From: Crotophaga sulcirostris | Taxonomy: Eukaryota > Chordata > Aves > Cuculiformes > Crotophagidae | Length of the DNA stretch: 64,000 nt | Reading direction: 5' to 3' | Assembly (NCBI GenBank): GCA_013397455.1 | Contig: VYZB01000078.1 | Coordinates: 611,248 to 675,247, forward strand | In this document: positions 44,601-59,600 of the stretch, piece by piece | Position numbering within the stretch: position 1 is the first letter of the stretch | How the letters are laid out: the number at the start of each line of letters is the position of its first letter | Made by a program: the position numbers and the translations under genes | The notes under the pieces: model-generated | Seen by the model: only the letters and a program-made list of their open reading frames with translations | What the model was told of the DNA's origin: nothing | Databases searched by the model: none

Positions 44601-47600
44601 ATGTTTCAGAATTTCAGTGCTCTATGAAGGACTGTTGTAGCATGACAAATCTCCTCTGAACAAAGTAGAACTACAAAAAGTACTCTGAAAAAAAAGTTGA
44701 AGCAAAACACTCTAAAGCACAATAAGAATAATAATTTTTATATTATATTCTCAATGCCTACTACAATAGGTTAATCTCCAAGAAAAAGGATATGCCACAA
44801 AAACTGAACCAAAGACCCTAGGAATTTTATTATTGATTTCACTAAGACTCTGGAGAGGAGTGAAATTTAAAACCAAAATTGGTGAAGACCTCAATAAAAT
44901 CAGAGCCAAAGAGAACAAGAATACACTCCCTGTTTAAATACTGAACTTGCAACAGTAGTAGAATCCAATGCTCCTGGCAAATGGGTTCACTCTTGACTTT
45001 GCTTAAGGAAAAACAGTAGTCAGTCAACAGCACTGATCTGTTCAATGAGTTCAGCTGCAAGACATTGGGTATTGAGCATTAAAAAGCACAGCATCTTCTT
45101 GAAGTGAGTGACTGTCTTTGATTATTGAAATAATTCTTTGATTAGGAAATCAAATATTTCTTATCCATCTTATGATAACCTATACCTAAGGTTTCATATT
45201 TCTGGGGCAACTAGCCAATATCCTAACCAGTTCTTGTAGAGATAGTGGGTACCTGGCAACAGTCTGTGCTTTCTCATTTGACACCTAATTTTTGCTGTAA
45301 TCAAGCATGGCTGCCTCTGAACTCTGCCATTTTTGTTCTCTCATTGTGTTATTTACAATCTACATGGTGGATAGGGTTCAAATCCCAGAAGCCTTGTCTG
45401 CACTATTTGGCAGCACTGTAATTTCAGTGAGAGGATGGCAAGAAAAGGACATAAATCTGAACTGGCAGAGCTGGAATTACACTTTGCAGACAGGTGACTG
45501 CAGCTTTACGACCCTCCTTCAAGAAATGATAACCTGTAGTTATCAAGGGGAAAAAAAGGAGTGTTTAGCCAGCCAAGCAGTTTAATATCAGGGCAGAAAG
45601 AGAGGGAAGAGTGATGGCTGTTTACCAGAGGACCATGTAATGTCCCTAGTCACGAGAACTGCTTTGTTCAATAGTATGGCTATACTAGCATGTGGCTCTG
45701 AGAAGCAAAAAACCCAACCCATCTCAAGTGTCTGACATGGGCTTTCACCAACAATTCATTTATCTGAAGTCATCATGTCCCTCAGGAATCATCCTTTCAA
45801 CCTTGAGATGAGAGGCTTCGGTGACAGCTGGATGGCTGCTGCACTCATCAACATGGAAATCTTTGTATGTACCTTTATGTCTTAGTCTTAATTGTTTTGC
45901 CCTTAAAGCCTTTTTTTCATTCTTTTCTATGATTTTCAAGGCAATAAGCAGCACTTATTAATGCTCCATATAAACAAAATTTAGGATCTTCCTCCAAAAT
46001 ATTCATAGTGCAGAATGGCTTCCTGAAGTAGGTATTTTAATCTTGTGTAAGAATACTTCACATATTGGTTTCATACATTAAAACTCTAGAGACTCTGTCT
46101 TCTCTAAACAACAACTTTTGCAATTAATTTTATCTTTAGAACATATCTCATAGGTGTGAAAGGATTTTAACTCTGTAAAAAAGAGGTACGGAAACAATCT
46201 CCCAGACCATATAGGAACAGAAACTCGAATCTTTAGAAGCCATCCAGAGTGCTGCAGCTACACAATCCTTTTGGTTCTGCAAGGTAAATCACTATGTTGT
46301 GGATTAGAAAATACTGAATGCTTAAAAAGCTATGCATAAAAGATTTTTCTTTTTTTTTTTTTTAACAGATCCCCTAAATCACTTTTAACTACTTTCCAGA
46401 GCTGAAATTCTTCCATAAACCACTTGCCTGGCTGTTAAGATATATATATTATTTAACAAATAATAATGTTATCAATGCAGATATTGAAATTCTAGCTACA
46501 AATGGCAACAGAAAGTAGAAACCTACATCCACTGAAATTCGTGAGAAATTTGTCCAGAACTACCTAGGCAAAAGCAGAGCAATTTAGTTTTTTCCTCTTG
46601 TAGTTTTTGAATTTCACAAACTTGAGGCAGGTTGGTAGACACACGTGAGATTCTCTGTAAGCAGTTGGCTTGAGTTACACATTTCCATTACAAGTAATAA
46701 TCTTAAAAAACTATTAACAGCAATTTAGTAAATTAATAGTCCCACATTTTTAGGGTGTAATCCTTTCATTGTGTCGTGCTAATCCCTCTCCTACCTCTTA
46801 AACACCTCTCCTATCTCCCACATCTTAAATGCATAGAAAATGGCAAGGGCAGCTGTATGATACACTGCAGAACTGATCTGCAGATCTGGAGCTTTAGTTT
46901 TCAGCTGCACAGCACACTGCCCTGGTACTGCATAGATACTGGCAGCCAGCACGCACCTCGATGGGAGACTGCAGTGGTGCAGAGCTGACTCATCAGTCCT
47001 GAAGGTCAGCTACAGTCCTCCTCCGAGCCTGCATTTGGGCATGCTACTAACCAGAAAAGACAAAGAGAGATATGCAGCATCAGACCTCTTCCAGAACCAT
47101 CTTCTCTGTCTAGAAAAAAGATTTCTTCTTTTACCACAGCTAAACATCTCAATCGCAGAAAACTAAAAGAACCTTGAGCAAAGCAGACCATTTTGCAGTG
47201 TAATTTATTCGCAATAGTTCTCACAGCGTGATATATTAACTTTGCTCAGCTGTTCAGAAAGGGAATCTCTCATTTTGCAACTCGGTGTTAACTATCAAAT
47301 AGCCAAATAAAATCTTATTTGGAAAAAATGCTACTTCTTTCTCAATACCTCTGTGGCTTATTACCTCACTCTTTGCTGTTTATGAAACAGCATCATATAT
47401 CATAATCCACAGGACTGGTTAGAAGCTGATATGTTCTTTAGGTATACCAAGTACATGGAATATTCACATTACAGACCAAACCATTTACCAAGCTGCTAAA
47501 GATGCCAAGTAAATTTGGGCATTAAGGAAAAGTGCTTGGGTCATATTCCAAGGACTGCTTTGTGTGGAAAACAAACATCAGGTTTATTTAAATGATATTT

Positions 47601-50600
47601 TATAAAAAAAATAGGATTGTGTCAATCTGCATTAAATAACATAGCTTCTAACTCAAATCCAAGTGCATAGGAAAATTGCCACTGAGCTCAAAAATGAATG
47701 GAAAAGGTTCTCTGATTATAAATATCTGCTGCTGAAAACAAGACAGGGAACATCAGCTTACGTTTCTCCTTGATGGAATTCAAGCAAGTTGCCTAAATTG
47801 TTCTTGTACTAAAAAAAAAAGAAATCCAAACAAAAAAATCCCCCCAGATAATCTCAGATAAATGTACTTTATTTCCCTTCAAATGTTGGTATTGATGAAA
47901 CCTCGTTTTCACATTCTTCCATTTACCACCTTGTGCTGTAGTCCCTGGCTCCCACCTCACTACCCTGACACCCAGGGAAGCCAAATTTGCTCAGATTTTC
48001 CTTTTCTCTGCAGCACACTGTATAGATGCTTCCTTACACTTCACTACAACTCCTACCTCCTTCCATATGGAAAATGAAGCACAGCAGCAGGAGGGAAAAG
48101 CCGATGTGAATGCAAAATGTGCAGCAAAGGGATAAATACTGAATAGAACATTTCAGAACAAAAAAAATTTCAGAAGTCTGCCCTTTCTCTTCCCAGACAT
48201 CTCTACCTGAATATTTTTTTAGCCTTCTTCTCTGTCCCTTCAGGGAGAAGCTTCTGAATTTTGATAATCTCAGAGGGTCTCTGTTAATGTTTCCAAATTG
48301 CCACAGCCTACTAACTAATGGGTTTTCATCACTATGGCAGCTGAAGCCAAACCCTGAGCTCCAATTAAAATCCTCTGGGAGATATTTCTGGTCTTGGGGT
48401 CACTACTGCATATGCAACTTATTTTTAAGTTCATCTGCCATCTCTGTTAAAAGACAGACAATTCAATACAACCTATAGAATTTTCACACATGGGGAATCT
48501 ATTCTTCCACTCAAGCATATTTTCTTTGACATGTTTTGTTAAATTTTTTGTTAAATTTGTTAAAATTTCTCAGTTTCTATATAATTTCTATACTTTTTCT
48601 TAGTTCAAATCAGAGAAAGATTTCACTGCCCATGAATAATGAGTGACAAATCTATTTGCAAGCACTAAGTGCACTCCTGACTAGATACTTAACTTTGCAG
48701 TACATAAAATTATTTATGGTCGAATCTTCCTACAGTCTGGCAATCAAAATGTTTTCTTAGGAAAAAACCCACAGTTTATAACCTAACCTTGATACTTTTA
48801 GTGTAATGTATATTATGTACAATAAAAATCCCAGTTTGTTTGCCAAAATAGCTTCATGAAGATAATTTACCTAGCGGTGCTTTTGAAGACTGTGAAGTCT
48901 TTCACAAGTAGCATCACAGCTGTTTCCTGAACAAATCACACAACCGTAATAACTGTATTATGGTGGAAAAGTTATAATTTTTAATACTTGGGTTTACTTT
49001 TGCATGCTTTAGAAACTTGTCATTCTGTTGAATGTATTATCACTATCAACTAATTTACCAGCTGCCGAATATCCCTGAGCTTCTGCAACTACTGCAAAAC
49101 CTAACAAGATGCTCTGTTTGTAAGCCCTTAATGAGAACTGGGCTTAAGCTTTTCCCCTGGCAACCATGCAGCTTCCGAGCTCCACGGGAACACTTGCCCA
49201 AAGCTCTTATTTTGCTTTACATACAGTTAGTAAAAAAAAGCAACAATGATAAGCAGTGTTGCTAATCAATTTCTGGTCATGAATTCACTGTCCTATTCTA
49301 GCAGCAACTGCTCTCCTTGTCTGAAAGAGCAGAACAACTGTTCTACCTGAAGGCAGAGATTTTGCTCTGCCGAAAGAGAGACTCAACTTGAAAGCCTCAA
49401 AACACCTTCATCCTCTGATTCCTTACTGGATGTGTGCAGTTCCCATCATGATGGTTTTATACAAATTTCAAATGTAATATGAAATCAATTGCTTCCGTGT
49501 ATAATATAGGCAAGTACTATTAATTAATTCCAGGTTTTACAAAGAGGAAGATGAGAAGGTACACCTGCCAGCTACATGTTTCAGCACAAAGGGAACATTC
49601 TTTTGTCTTTCATTTCTGGAAATAAAATAAGCCATAATCCCTCCAGTCTTAGGCCTCAAATTTTCTGATTATTTGCTTAAGTACAACCAATTGGACTACA
49701 TTATAAGGCTGAAAAAGTCAATGCTATACTGTAATTAGAACATCAAGTACAGGGAGCTAGGAAAAAACTTCAAGTATGTTCAGGAAACACAAACCCACAT
49801 CCCAATATTATCTTAAAAAGTCAATGTCTTTTGATACCTAAATTAAAGTTTAACAAACCAATTGCCCTAATCAGTGGTGGAAACTGTAGTATCAAAAAGT
49901 AACATATGAATAACAGATAGAGGTAGCTCATATCCACTGACACAATACAAGAAAATCCGCTAATAGAAGTGAAAGGGATTGGAAATCACAAATCAATGAA
50001 TTAGCAAGTGTGAAAGCCAAAGCTGGCTCTGTAAACAACAAAGTGGATAGTCAGTTTCCCAAAGGCCAGTCAAGCGTGTAGCTTGGATTAATTTTATTCT
50101 TACTGGCCCTGTACAGTCTCCCTACATGAACTTCTGTATGGAAAAAATAGTGAGGAATAGATCTACTTCTGAAAACACTTATTTTAATCTTCAAGTATCT
50201 GAGTTACCATTTCTGATATCCTTTTTTACTCCCAATCTTCTTCCTGGGAAGAAGAAGATGCCCCCAGAAATAGTTCAGGTAGCCTCTGAGCTGAGGAGCA
50301 GAGGACTACTCTTTCTGACCCATGATGGGAGGATCCTTTCTGCTTACAAAGCCACAGCAAGCTTTTACAAGAGGGTATAGAATTCACATCTAGTGAAATA
50401 GTTTCCTCCTATACATGCAAGAACTGCTGCAGAGAACTGTGTCATCTCTAACTAGACAAACATCCACCAAACTCCCAGGAAGTCCACTGCAAAGCTCAGT
50501 ACACATCAAAATGAGTTACTGCAAAAGGAAAGCAAGCAAAATCTCACCCTGTCATGGAAATGAAAAACATTCAATCAAATATGAGGTTCTGTCTCTTGCA

Positions 50601-53600
50601 GCTATGTCTTCTTACCTTTTCCTAAGCCTTCATTGTTATGTAGGAACCTCTCATCACCCTTTATTTCTCAAAAAGACAAAACTCTGAAAATACTTCACGT
50701 CACTCAGTGGGAATAGTCGTACAATTTTGACCTGGCCCTTTGTGAATTTGTTGGAAATGTTTAGCATACCACGATTACTTAAACTTTAAGGTCTATTCTT
50801 CTCATTATGTGCATGCTTAACTCCTATTAATGCCGATGAGAGTTATGTGCATACAACAATCGAAGATTAAAGCCTTCACTGTTTAAGAGGTGGTGATCAG
50901 CCCTGTGCTGCTTTAGGGAAAAACCCCAAGGATATTGCAAGTACTATGGGGAGTTAATCTCATTACACACTACTAATAGCATTTGTGGCAGTGTTTGCTT
51001 CTTAAATCAACCATAGGTGACCACCTGGTGCCCTATAACTGGAAAGCTGCTTCCACAACACATGCACAGACCAGTCTCTGCTTAGGAGATTAATCTGTAA
51101 ACTGCTATGAATCTATTCTCCTGACACTTTCTCCCCCACTGAGAACAACATGTGTTTTTATTTTCAGTTTGCATATCTGTGACTAAACTATAGAGCATTT
51201 TTAATTAATTTTTAACTAAACAAACACTCAAAAAAATTTTTTTTGAAACAATCATGGATTCACATGCAAAGGTGTTTAGTTAGGAATTAATATATGGTGA
51301 TGTTTTTCAGTGCAAACTTAACATAGGCTCATCTTCTTAAGTTACCATATAATCAGCTTCACCTAGAATTTTCCAAAAGTAAAACTGCTGCAGGGCTGAA
51401 TTTAAGTACTCTTCAGGAAAAAAATCAGAGCAAATAAAGATATTTGTAAAAGACAAACCAGTACTCTGAAAACCATATGAGATGTCTCTTTTATTGGTCA
51501 GCATTGTCTTATTTGTAGAATGTACCCACACTGCTGTGAAACATACAGAAATATAACTTGGTTGACTTAGTGTGTACCACTTAAATCAGCAGAGTCATAC
51601 CAACTTGAAACAGCTAGTGGCCTAGCCTACAAATCAGTTTTACTGCAGATTTGAACAGAAAGGTCACCAATCACTAAGCAACTGTTTGCAGGCACCAAGT
51701 GAATAATTAAAGCTGGATTCATTGTACAGATTTCATCATGCTGTGAAGAAAAATTACTGTTGGCCACCTCTGTTTCTGTATGTGAAACCTAGAAATTTAC
51801 AAAAATCAGACTTAAGAGACTCGGTCACACTAGGCTAGGTCTTAGAATTAATTCCTTTGGCTTGCCTCCAGTTGTGATGCTTTAGGGTACAAGGAAGAAT
51901 GACAATCACCAACTTTTTAAACAAATTTCATCTTTCTAATTACTTTTAGTTATTGACACCAAGTAGCCTCCAGCAATGGATTGTGAAGATGAGACTTTGA
52001 AGATAATTAGAGAAGATGCATTTACAAATGTGTCAAAACCGAAATCTAGAGATGTGGTGGCAGAATATTATTAACAGAACTGATGTGTTGTTATGGACAT
52101 AGAGAAGTGAGGGCTGCAACTAAAATGGAAGCATTGAAGGAAGAAACATACAGTACTTTTACTTGGTATGTTTTAAAAGATGTATTGTATCTATAGTCCA
52201 CATGGGGATTTCACAATGACAGACACTGAAAATTTATCTGAAGTGGTAGCACTTAAGCAATACTGGGTGCATACTAGAGATTAAAAGGTTCTATTTGAAT
52301 CATGGGATCTACAACAGTTCAGATTTTTGATGACTGCCAGCCCATTTTCTCATGCTTTACCTTTATCTCTGTGCACTGGTTGTCCCTGGAAGCATGCTCC
52401 AGGACTTTTCAAGTCTGGAGGCTCTTACCTGTAGCACCAAGGGTCACACTTGTTGAAAGTTGAAAGCACCTTCATGCTGTGATTCCCCAGATAAAACAAG
52501 TGGGGAACACGAGAGCCAGAAAGAGAAAGATCTTGGGAGTTTCTTAAAAGAAGGTGATAAGCAGAAAATCTAGATAACAAGGAAAAAATCTCAGCTCTCA
52601 CACTGATTAGAATGAAGCAATGTAGTAAATTCAGTAGATATAACAAGGACAGTTTTGTTTAAGTTTTGTAAGTATAAATCACTCATTAAAAACTAACATC
52701 TTCATTTTGATCTGGAGTATGAAAAATTCCTGTTTTCCCACCCAAAATTCTACAGAATCTAGAGCAGCAAAAGTGGGAATTTTGTAGCATCCTGCAGATA
52801 TTAATAAGCTTTGATAGTGTGCCTTTGGGCAGGTATATACAAGAGGAGTCCCATTCCAAGATACTTTGAAGAAGACCACTAGAAAAACCAAGAGAAAAAC
52901 ATTTTCCTGATTCAGACGCAGTGGTGTAACATTGTGTGTTGCCTGAGAACAGACATCTACAGGGAAAATTAAGAAAGTCAAGTCCAAAAGTAGCATTATG
53001 ACAGTTGGATACTGCACAAATTCAGACTGAATCTGCCTCAAGCCACATTTGTCTCATCGTGAACAGTATGCACTAGATCTGCACATGTGGTAGGAAGCAA
53101 GGCAACATCACCTTTGACCAAAGATTTCACTGCATTCTCCTAAGAAAAAGAGCATTCTATACTGCCTGAATTTCTTAACTTAAAGGTAGTTTCTGGAGAC
53201 CTCCTCTTCAAAGACAAGTATGTGCAGTTTTTTTGTTTGTTGTTTTTTTTTTTTCTTTTTAATTTTCAGCTGATACATAAAATAACTCTCTTATTCAACT
53301 TGTAGCCCACACAGTGCCACAGTACGTGCTCCGTATCCCACACTCCTCATTACTAATCCGTCCTTACCTAGACTGATGAAAACTTCACTCAGTCCTCAGA
53401 AAGGTGTACATTTCTCATTTGAAACAGAACTGGCACAGCGCAACACTCAAGTAGCTGATTTTTAAGTAATTGGAAGAAATAAATACCAGCGATTATAAAA
53501 AGAGCTGTTGGTTACAGTTACTTTCCCCACACAAGCCTAGCAGTATGGGCTAAATCCCATATGTTGCTACTCAATTTTTAATAGATCATTGAGCAAAATT

Positions 53601-56600
53601 TCATTAATTTTTCATGAATGCTTAAGAAAAAAATGGATATGACTGCTGGTAGGCAAGTGGTAAGTGATTATATCTTTACATACAGAGTCTATTTATTCTT
53701 TGCATACAACTAAGAAAGAAAAAGAAAAACATACATGTTTATCCTTTCACCAGACTGCTAGGAACATTCAACATTTATCCTAAAAAGGCTTATATACACC
53801 CAGTCATGGGAAGAAGAACCACTTACTGATCTGCAAGGCATGGCGTGTTTATTAAAAAAACAAGGGTCATCCTTGAGGAGAGCAGATATCAAAACCAAAC
53901 ACATGAGGGCCTTGTCACTACCTAAGGACACCTAGCACACATTACGTCACAACTTGAAGGTCTCAGCAGGGTTCCCATATTTCCAGCAGGTCTTCCTTGC
54001 TCCTTTCCCCCCAAATACTGTGAGCACCTGTGCTTTTGCTTTTAATTTAGAAGACAACAAAGCATAAGCTGCAGTCCAATCAGATTATAAACACAGATAT
54101 TGTCTGGTATGAATATTAGACTAATGTTTCATATGTTCATCAATAAACCACTCATAATTATAGTCAAACTTGAGGGAATTATTTTCTCTTTCATATGCCA
54201 AAGAACAACAACAACAAAAATCAAAGAATCCCAAGAAAACTGGCACATCTATTTACAAACTCTCCCTGGCTGGGTTGCTATAAAACAAAACCACAAGTTC
54301 TTTGACACAGTTTTCTTTGTATACAGATTTAATCTATTTGCTGTTTGTGAATATTAGATCTTGATACACTACTGTAAACACATCTCTGCTGTTCCCTCAG
54401 CTCAAAGCATGTGGATTTATGTTTTATAGATGCATCATCAATCCACAGCATGCCTGTTTTTATTTCAATATATTTAGGAAAAAAGACACATACCACTCTC
54501 CTTTGAATGCTATAAATTGCTTTCATGATCTGCTTAGGGATACTGAGAATTCAGCAGGCATTGTAATATTTTATTTAATGCATGAAAATCTCAGAAACAC
54601 TTCATAACATTCAACTAAGTCAGACCAGACAGTTCTTAAAAATATTATGGCTGATTTGCAGCAGTTTTCAAGCCACAAGTGGTACGTGCAAACTATGGGG
54701 GAAGGATATATTCACAAGCATAAAATCAATTAGTACGTCTGACTTGAAGTTTTAATAACAATGATACAGCTTGGTCCACCCCATAACACAATTCCTTTTT
54801 GCCCACTTGACTTCTACGTATTAACATTCCCATATATTAACATACCTATAAGACAGTGCTTCACTGTCATTTCTCTGAAAGTTGATCTATGCCAAAATTA
54901 CTAAGTCCATTTTCTCTTTGTCCACTCCAAACATTTGCGCACTTATTACTCCACTATTGTCAGACTTACTATATATGCCATTTGACATCCACCTCCTATG
55001 GTGCCCTCCTTTCTGTCATTTTTATGTCCAAGAAAAAAAATATTAATTTCCCATTTTGGCATCAGGTAATATATAAACAATAGGTTCTTTTCAATTACAG
55101 ACTCCAGCACATATTCATAGTTTGTATTACAGCAAATTCTAGACTTTTCTGAATCACTAGAGATCTTAATTCTAGCTTGGAAAAATTAAATTCCAACATT
55201 TGCCTCTTTCCAGTTCATAAACCCAAGATCTGAAGAACAGTCAAGAGGAATTGTTGCCACTCAGGTACAGTATATTGGCTTGCAAGATCTGTTTTCACTG
55301 CCCAAATTCAGCGCTGGCTACCTGCAGTTCCTGGTGACTCAGAAGGAAATAGGAAAGTGGTAAGAAACCACATTCCCTAGGAAGGTTTGGTTCTCTTACC
55401 TTACAAGGAGGCTGAGGTGGCCTCCACACTTTAGACTATGGAATATCGTTTCCTTTACACCACCAGCACCACAAAATGTTAAATACATTCGTGATAATTA
55501 GTTACAAAACCTTCATCCTTTCTTCACTCCTCACTGTCTCCACTTGTCCCTTGTCTCCTTTTTGTTTTAACTGTATTTTGCAGAGGTAAAAACTCTTGTT
55601 AGAAGCACAAGAACTGATCCAAACGTGCAACACAAGAGCAGCACATGCTGCCCATGAGTCCAGCATGTATTAGGTGCATTGAGGCAATGTAGATGTCCAG
55701 GACATCCTCTGGCTGCAGGGTAGTGGGTGTGGGCAGCATCAGCACATCAGGCCACAGCTGCCACTACTACTTACAACCTGAATAAATGCCCATGCCTCAG
55801 CTGTGTTGACCTGCCTCCTTCACTCTGCTGCCTGAGTAGACTGGGGGAAAGGAAGTCTCTGTACAAATGTCCCTGATAACGCCAGTCTTGTACTACATGG
55901 AAAACAATACTTTTCTGGTAATATTGTTTAGATGAAACTGAATTTTTACACCATGTTCAATTTGGAAAGCGTGGGGGCAGCAAAGGGAGATAAGATTTGA
56001 GACATTTCGCTTATATCTGAAAAGTCCTTCATGTAAGGAAACAAAAAAAAATACATTTTAGCAGAAGATGAATTCTATTAAAAGGGAATTTTCAATTAAA
56101 ATATGTTTATCTAAAATATTTGACCAGCTTTGCAGTATTTATTTTTAGTGACAGAGGTCAAAATTCTACTTTTGGTTTCCTTTCAGTGTTCCTTCCAGCT
56201 CACTTTCCTAGCTCCTGTGAGCAATTGCTTGCTTTATCCCTGACAAAACCCCTTCAGGCCACAGGGATCAGGGTTAGTCCCTGTGTGCCACAGTCACATT
56301 TGGAGTGAGTGCCAGGTTTCACAGCTGCAGCTGTTGGCCTACCGTTTCTGCCATTATTTGCATTTCAAACAGAATCAATGGAAGCAATGAACTACAAGTA
56401 AATTGAAGTTCTTCATAGAAAACAAATGCCTTTTATTAATCTGATTCAGCTGCTGAAATACTGAAACAGGGAAAACTTGCTAAGATTGCACAGTCCTTAA
56501 TGCTGAGTACCATTTCAGGTGAGATCAACAGTATTTCTATGCCAAAAACTCTAATTTAAAAAGGAAACTCTTTCTACCGCTAATGGTAACCTAGTTTTCA

Positions 56601-59600
56601 ATAGGTAATCACCTCTGTTTCCCAGCTTAAACACATTAAAATATGATTCCCAAAACACTGCAACAGAAAAGAAATTGAAGCTTAATAACTCTTCTTCGCC
56701 CCAATATCTTATATTGCTTTACCAAATGTTTCACATACTATGCAAGTCTGCATTTCCTAGCTGGAAGTTTGATTTGCAATTAACAGATTGATACCTACGT
56801 CAACCCTATTTCCATGTCCTTTAGGTCATTTCTTACTTGCATTGATCCAGAACTTCAAAACTTACTTTGGGGGCTAGTGTCAGATATAATGGAGTAACTG
56901 CAAGCAGTTTATAAACTGAGATTCTAGAGGGAAAGAAAAAAGGCAGCACAGTCAGAGAGAAGCTGCAATATCCCTATGTAGAATCCATGGACACTGTCTG
57001 TAACAATGGTCCAACACAACTCCCTTTTATATGCTTCACTGTTGCAATGCAGCACTTCTGCAAGGTATTCCTACTGCATTAGCATGGCTGCAAGTGGTCA
57101 GATCTTCTGTGGGAACAGAATGAAAAGCACTCTTTCATTTTGACCACAACTAACCACTCCAACCACTCCTGCTGTAAAGGCAGGATTTAGTCCTGCTTCT
57201 CGTTTAATCATGATTTAATTAAATTATCACTTAATCCTAATTGTTCTCCCATACTTCCAAACAGCAATGTCATCCACGCCCCACTATACCTCCAAACGAT
57301 ATACATAATAGCCTCCAAATACTGAAGAACATTTCTGGCAAAAAAACCTGTTCCCTGGGTAGTGGGGCAGTGATGGAGCATTGGGATTTGAAATCACCAT
57401 ACCAAGCCTGTGGCTATGACATCAAACCTCTTAAGCTGATGTCCTGGAAGCAAATAGCAAAAATATTTTGTTTCTTAACGGATTTCTGGGGTCCTCAGTG
57501 CACCCTCAGTGTAAATAGATGTGCATTAGTCCTCCCCCACGACTCTCTCTGCTACTTCATCCTCAGAGTCGAGGCAGGCCTACACACGCTATCATTGCAA
57601 GACAGTGGCAGGATCAAGATTCCTATTCTGCCTTCTAGTTCTTGATGGAAATTTTTCAAAGAACAGCTAGATCCTGCAGGGATCTCATCTCTTTGTAGAT
57701 GTCAGGACATGCTTGCAGCTGTGGTGAACTCAGCTAGGCACAAAACCAAGGTTCTGTCCACAAAGCCACTCTTGACATCTTGCAAAATAGTTTGTGTGTC
57801 ACAACTGAATTCCTACCCAGAATTAGTTTGTTTTCCACCTGCTTAGTATCTCTCTGGCTAATATATTTGCTATTTTTTGGGGATAATTTTCTGGGTCCTG
57901 TTCATAAAACTTTCACACATTTTGGCCACAGCTGCATTTCAAATAAGGCAACATCTACTTACTGTTTGCATTTATGTTTATGAAGTTCTTTAATGAACAT
58001 TTTGGAACTACTTGTATTTTATAACTTGCTGTGCATGAAGGTCTTTGTTCCAGTTATGGCCATTGTGCATGATTTGCAATAAAGATAACAGAAATACTGT
58101 GGAATATAAGGTATTGCTCTTCAGTACAGAGATAATTTGACTGTGTATATTTCTTATGCACTATTTATCACAGATGCTGGAAACAAAAGAAACATCCTGT
58201 TACACAGAGCATGGGCTAATCCAGCTGGCCTCCAGACAACGGAACTTTTTCCACTGACTTCAGTGGCAGTTGGACAAACTCACTAGAGAGAGAGCAATTC
58301 AAAACAACAGTCTAGAAAATATGTTTTACAGGATAAAAATACAGGATTTTTCACACTGCTAAAATATTTTAACGTGCTAATTAGCAAGCCAAATTGACAG
58401 ATTTTCAAAGAATTAATACATTCACCATGCACCACAATGTGAATTTTCAGTGAACTCAGACACAAATTATTCATACTCTCTCATATAGTTCTATATCCCA
58501 TCTGCAAGTCACATGGAAATTATCCCTCGGCTCAGATTCCACCTAATGTCAATTGGCATAACAACAATGAATTCACAGTTATTCGGTGTTTAGCATGCAC
58601 TTAGCAATAGGCCTAAGAAATTCTACTAAGTTCTAACTAAAAGGCTCCTGTGGACTGAATTTTGCAAAATATGCATGCAGCAATGACCCAGCATAAATGC
58701 TCTGGTTCATCTACCACATGAATTAAGAGCTGCAGTAACCAGTATAAAGAAAAAACAGTGTTTCTGCATAATGCCTAAACTCAACTTAAATTAAAGGAAT
58801 TGGTGTAATTTATAATCATCTATGTTCGAGCATCTGCAGACGTGTGTCCTTTTTATCATCTCATTCAAACTTTTCTCAACAAAATCAAATCAAGGACACA
58901 GACTAGAAGACAAAGGGAAAGTTTAAAAACCTCCTCACTTCAAAGAGCTATTTTTAAATCTATGTAAAATGATTATGCTAAAACACAAGCAAGCGCTTAA
59001 ATCTTTGAAAGACAGGATCCAGGCAAACCTGTAATTTCACTGAATAAGTCACTTGAGCAAGCAGTTCAGAAGTAGCCCCAACCATGCAGTAGTATAGCTA
59101 TTGTGATACTAGAATTCCTGTAAAATTTTCAGAAGACAATCTCTTGCTTTCATATCTAGTCATCCCATATATTATTTTTTATTGCGGCATACAGAGATGT
59201 TTAAAACGTGTTTTTAAGAAAAATATTTGGGAAGGTGTTAACTATTTTATATCACTGTTTTAACTCTCACAGGTGCTTATTTCTCTCAAGTGTATGTGCA
59301 AATCACCGCCAAGACTACCACCCTACTACAACACCTCCTAGTTTATGTTCGCTTTTGCTGTTGAAGACAAGTCCTATCATATCAGATACTTATCCAGTGA
59401 CAACTTAAGGACAAGTGAAAGATGAAAAGTTATTTCACTTCCGTCTCTTACCTCCAAGCATGTCTGATTTTATTCATGCCTGTCTTTTGTGATCTCCTGT
59501 TGTACAGCACACAGCTTATCAACTGACACAAAAATAAATGCATAATAAATATTCCACAAGAGCAGAGAAAGGGGCTTGCTAAATATAAACAAACTGCCTG

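Noticed and set aside
58020..58110. Sequence resembling a transcript 3' end with AATAAA at about 58078
   Set aside because: No coding similarity or retrocopy body lies upstream, and isolated AATAAA hexamers are common in AT-rich introns.
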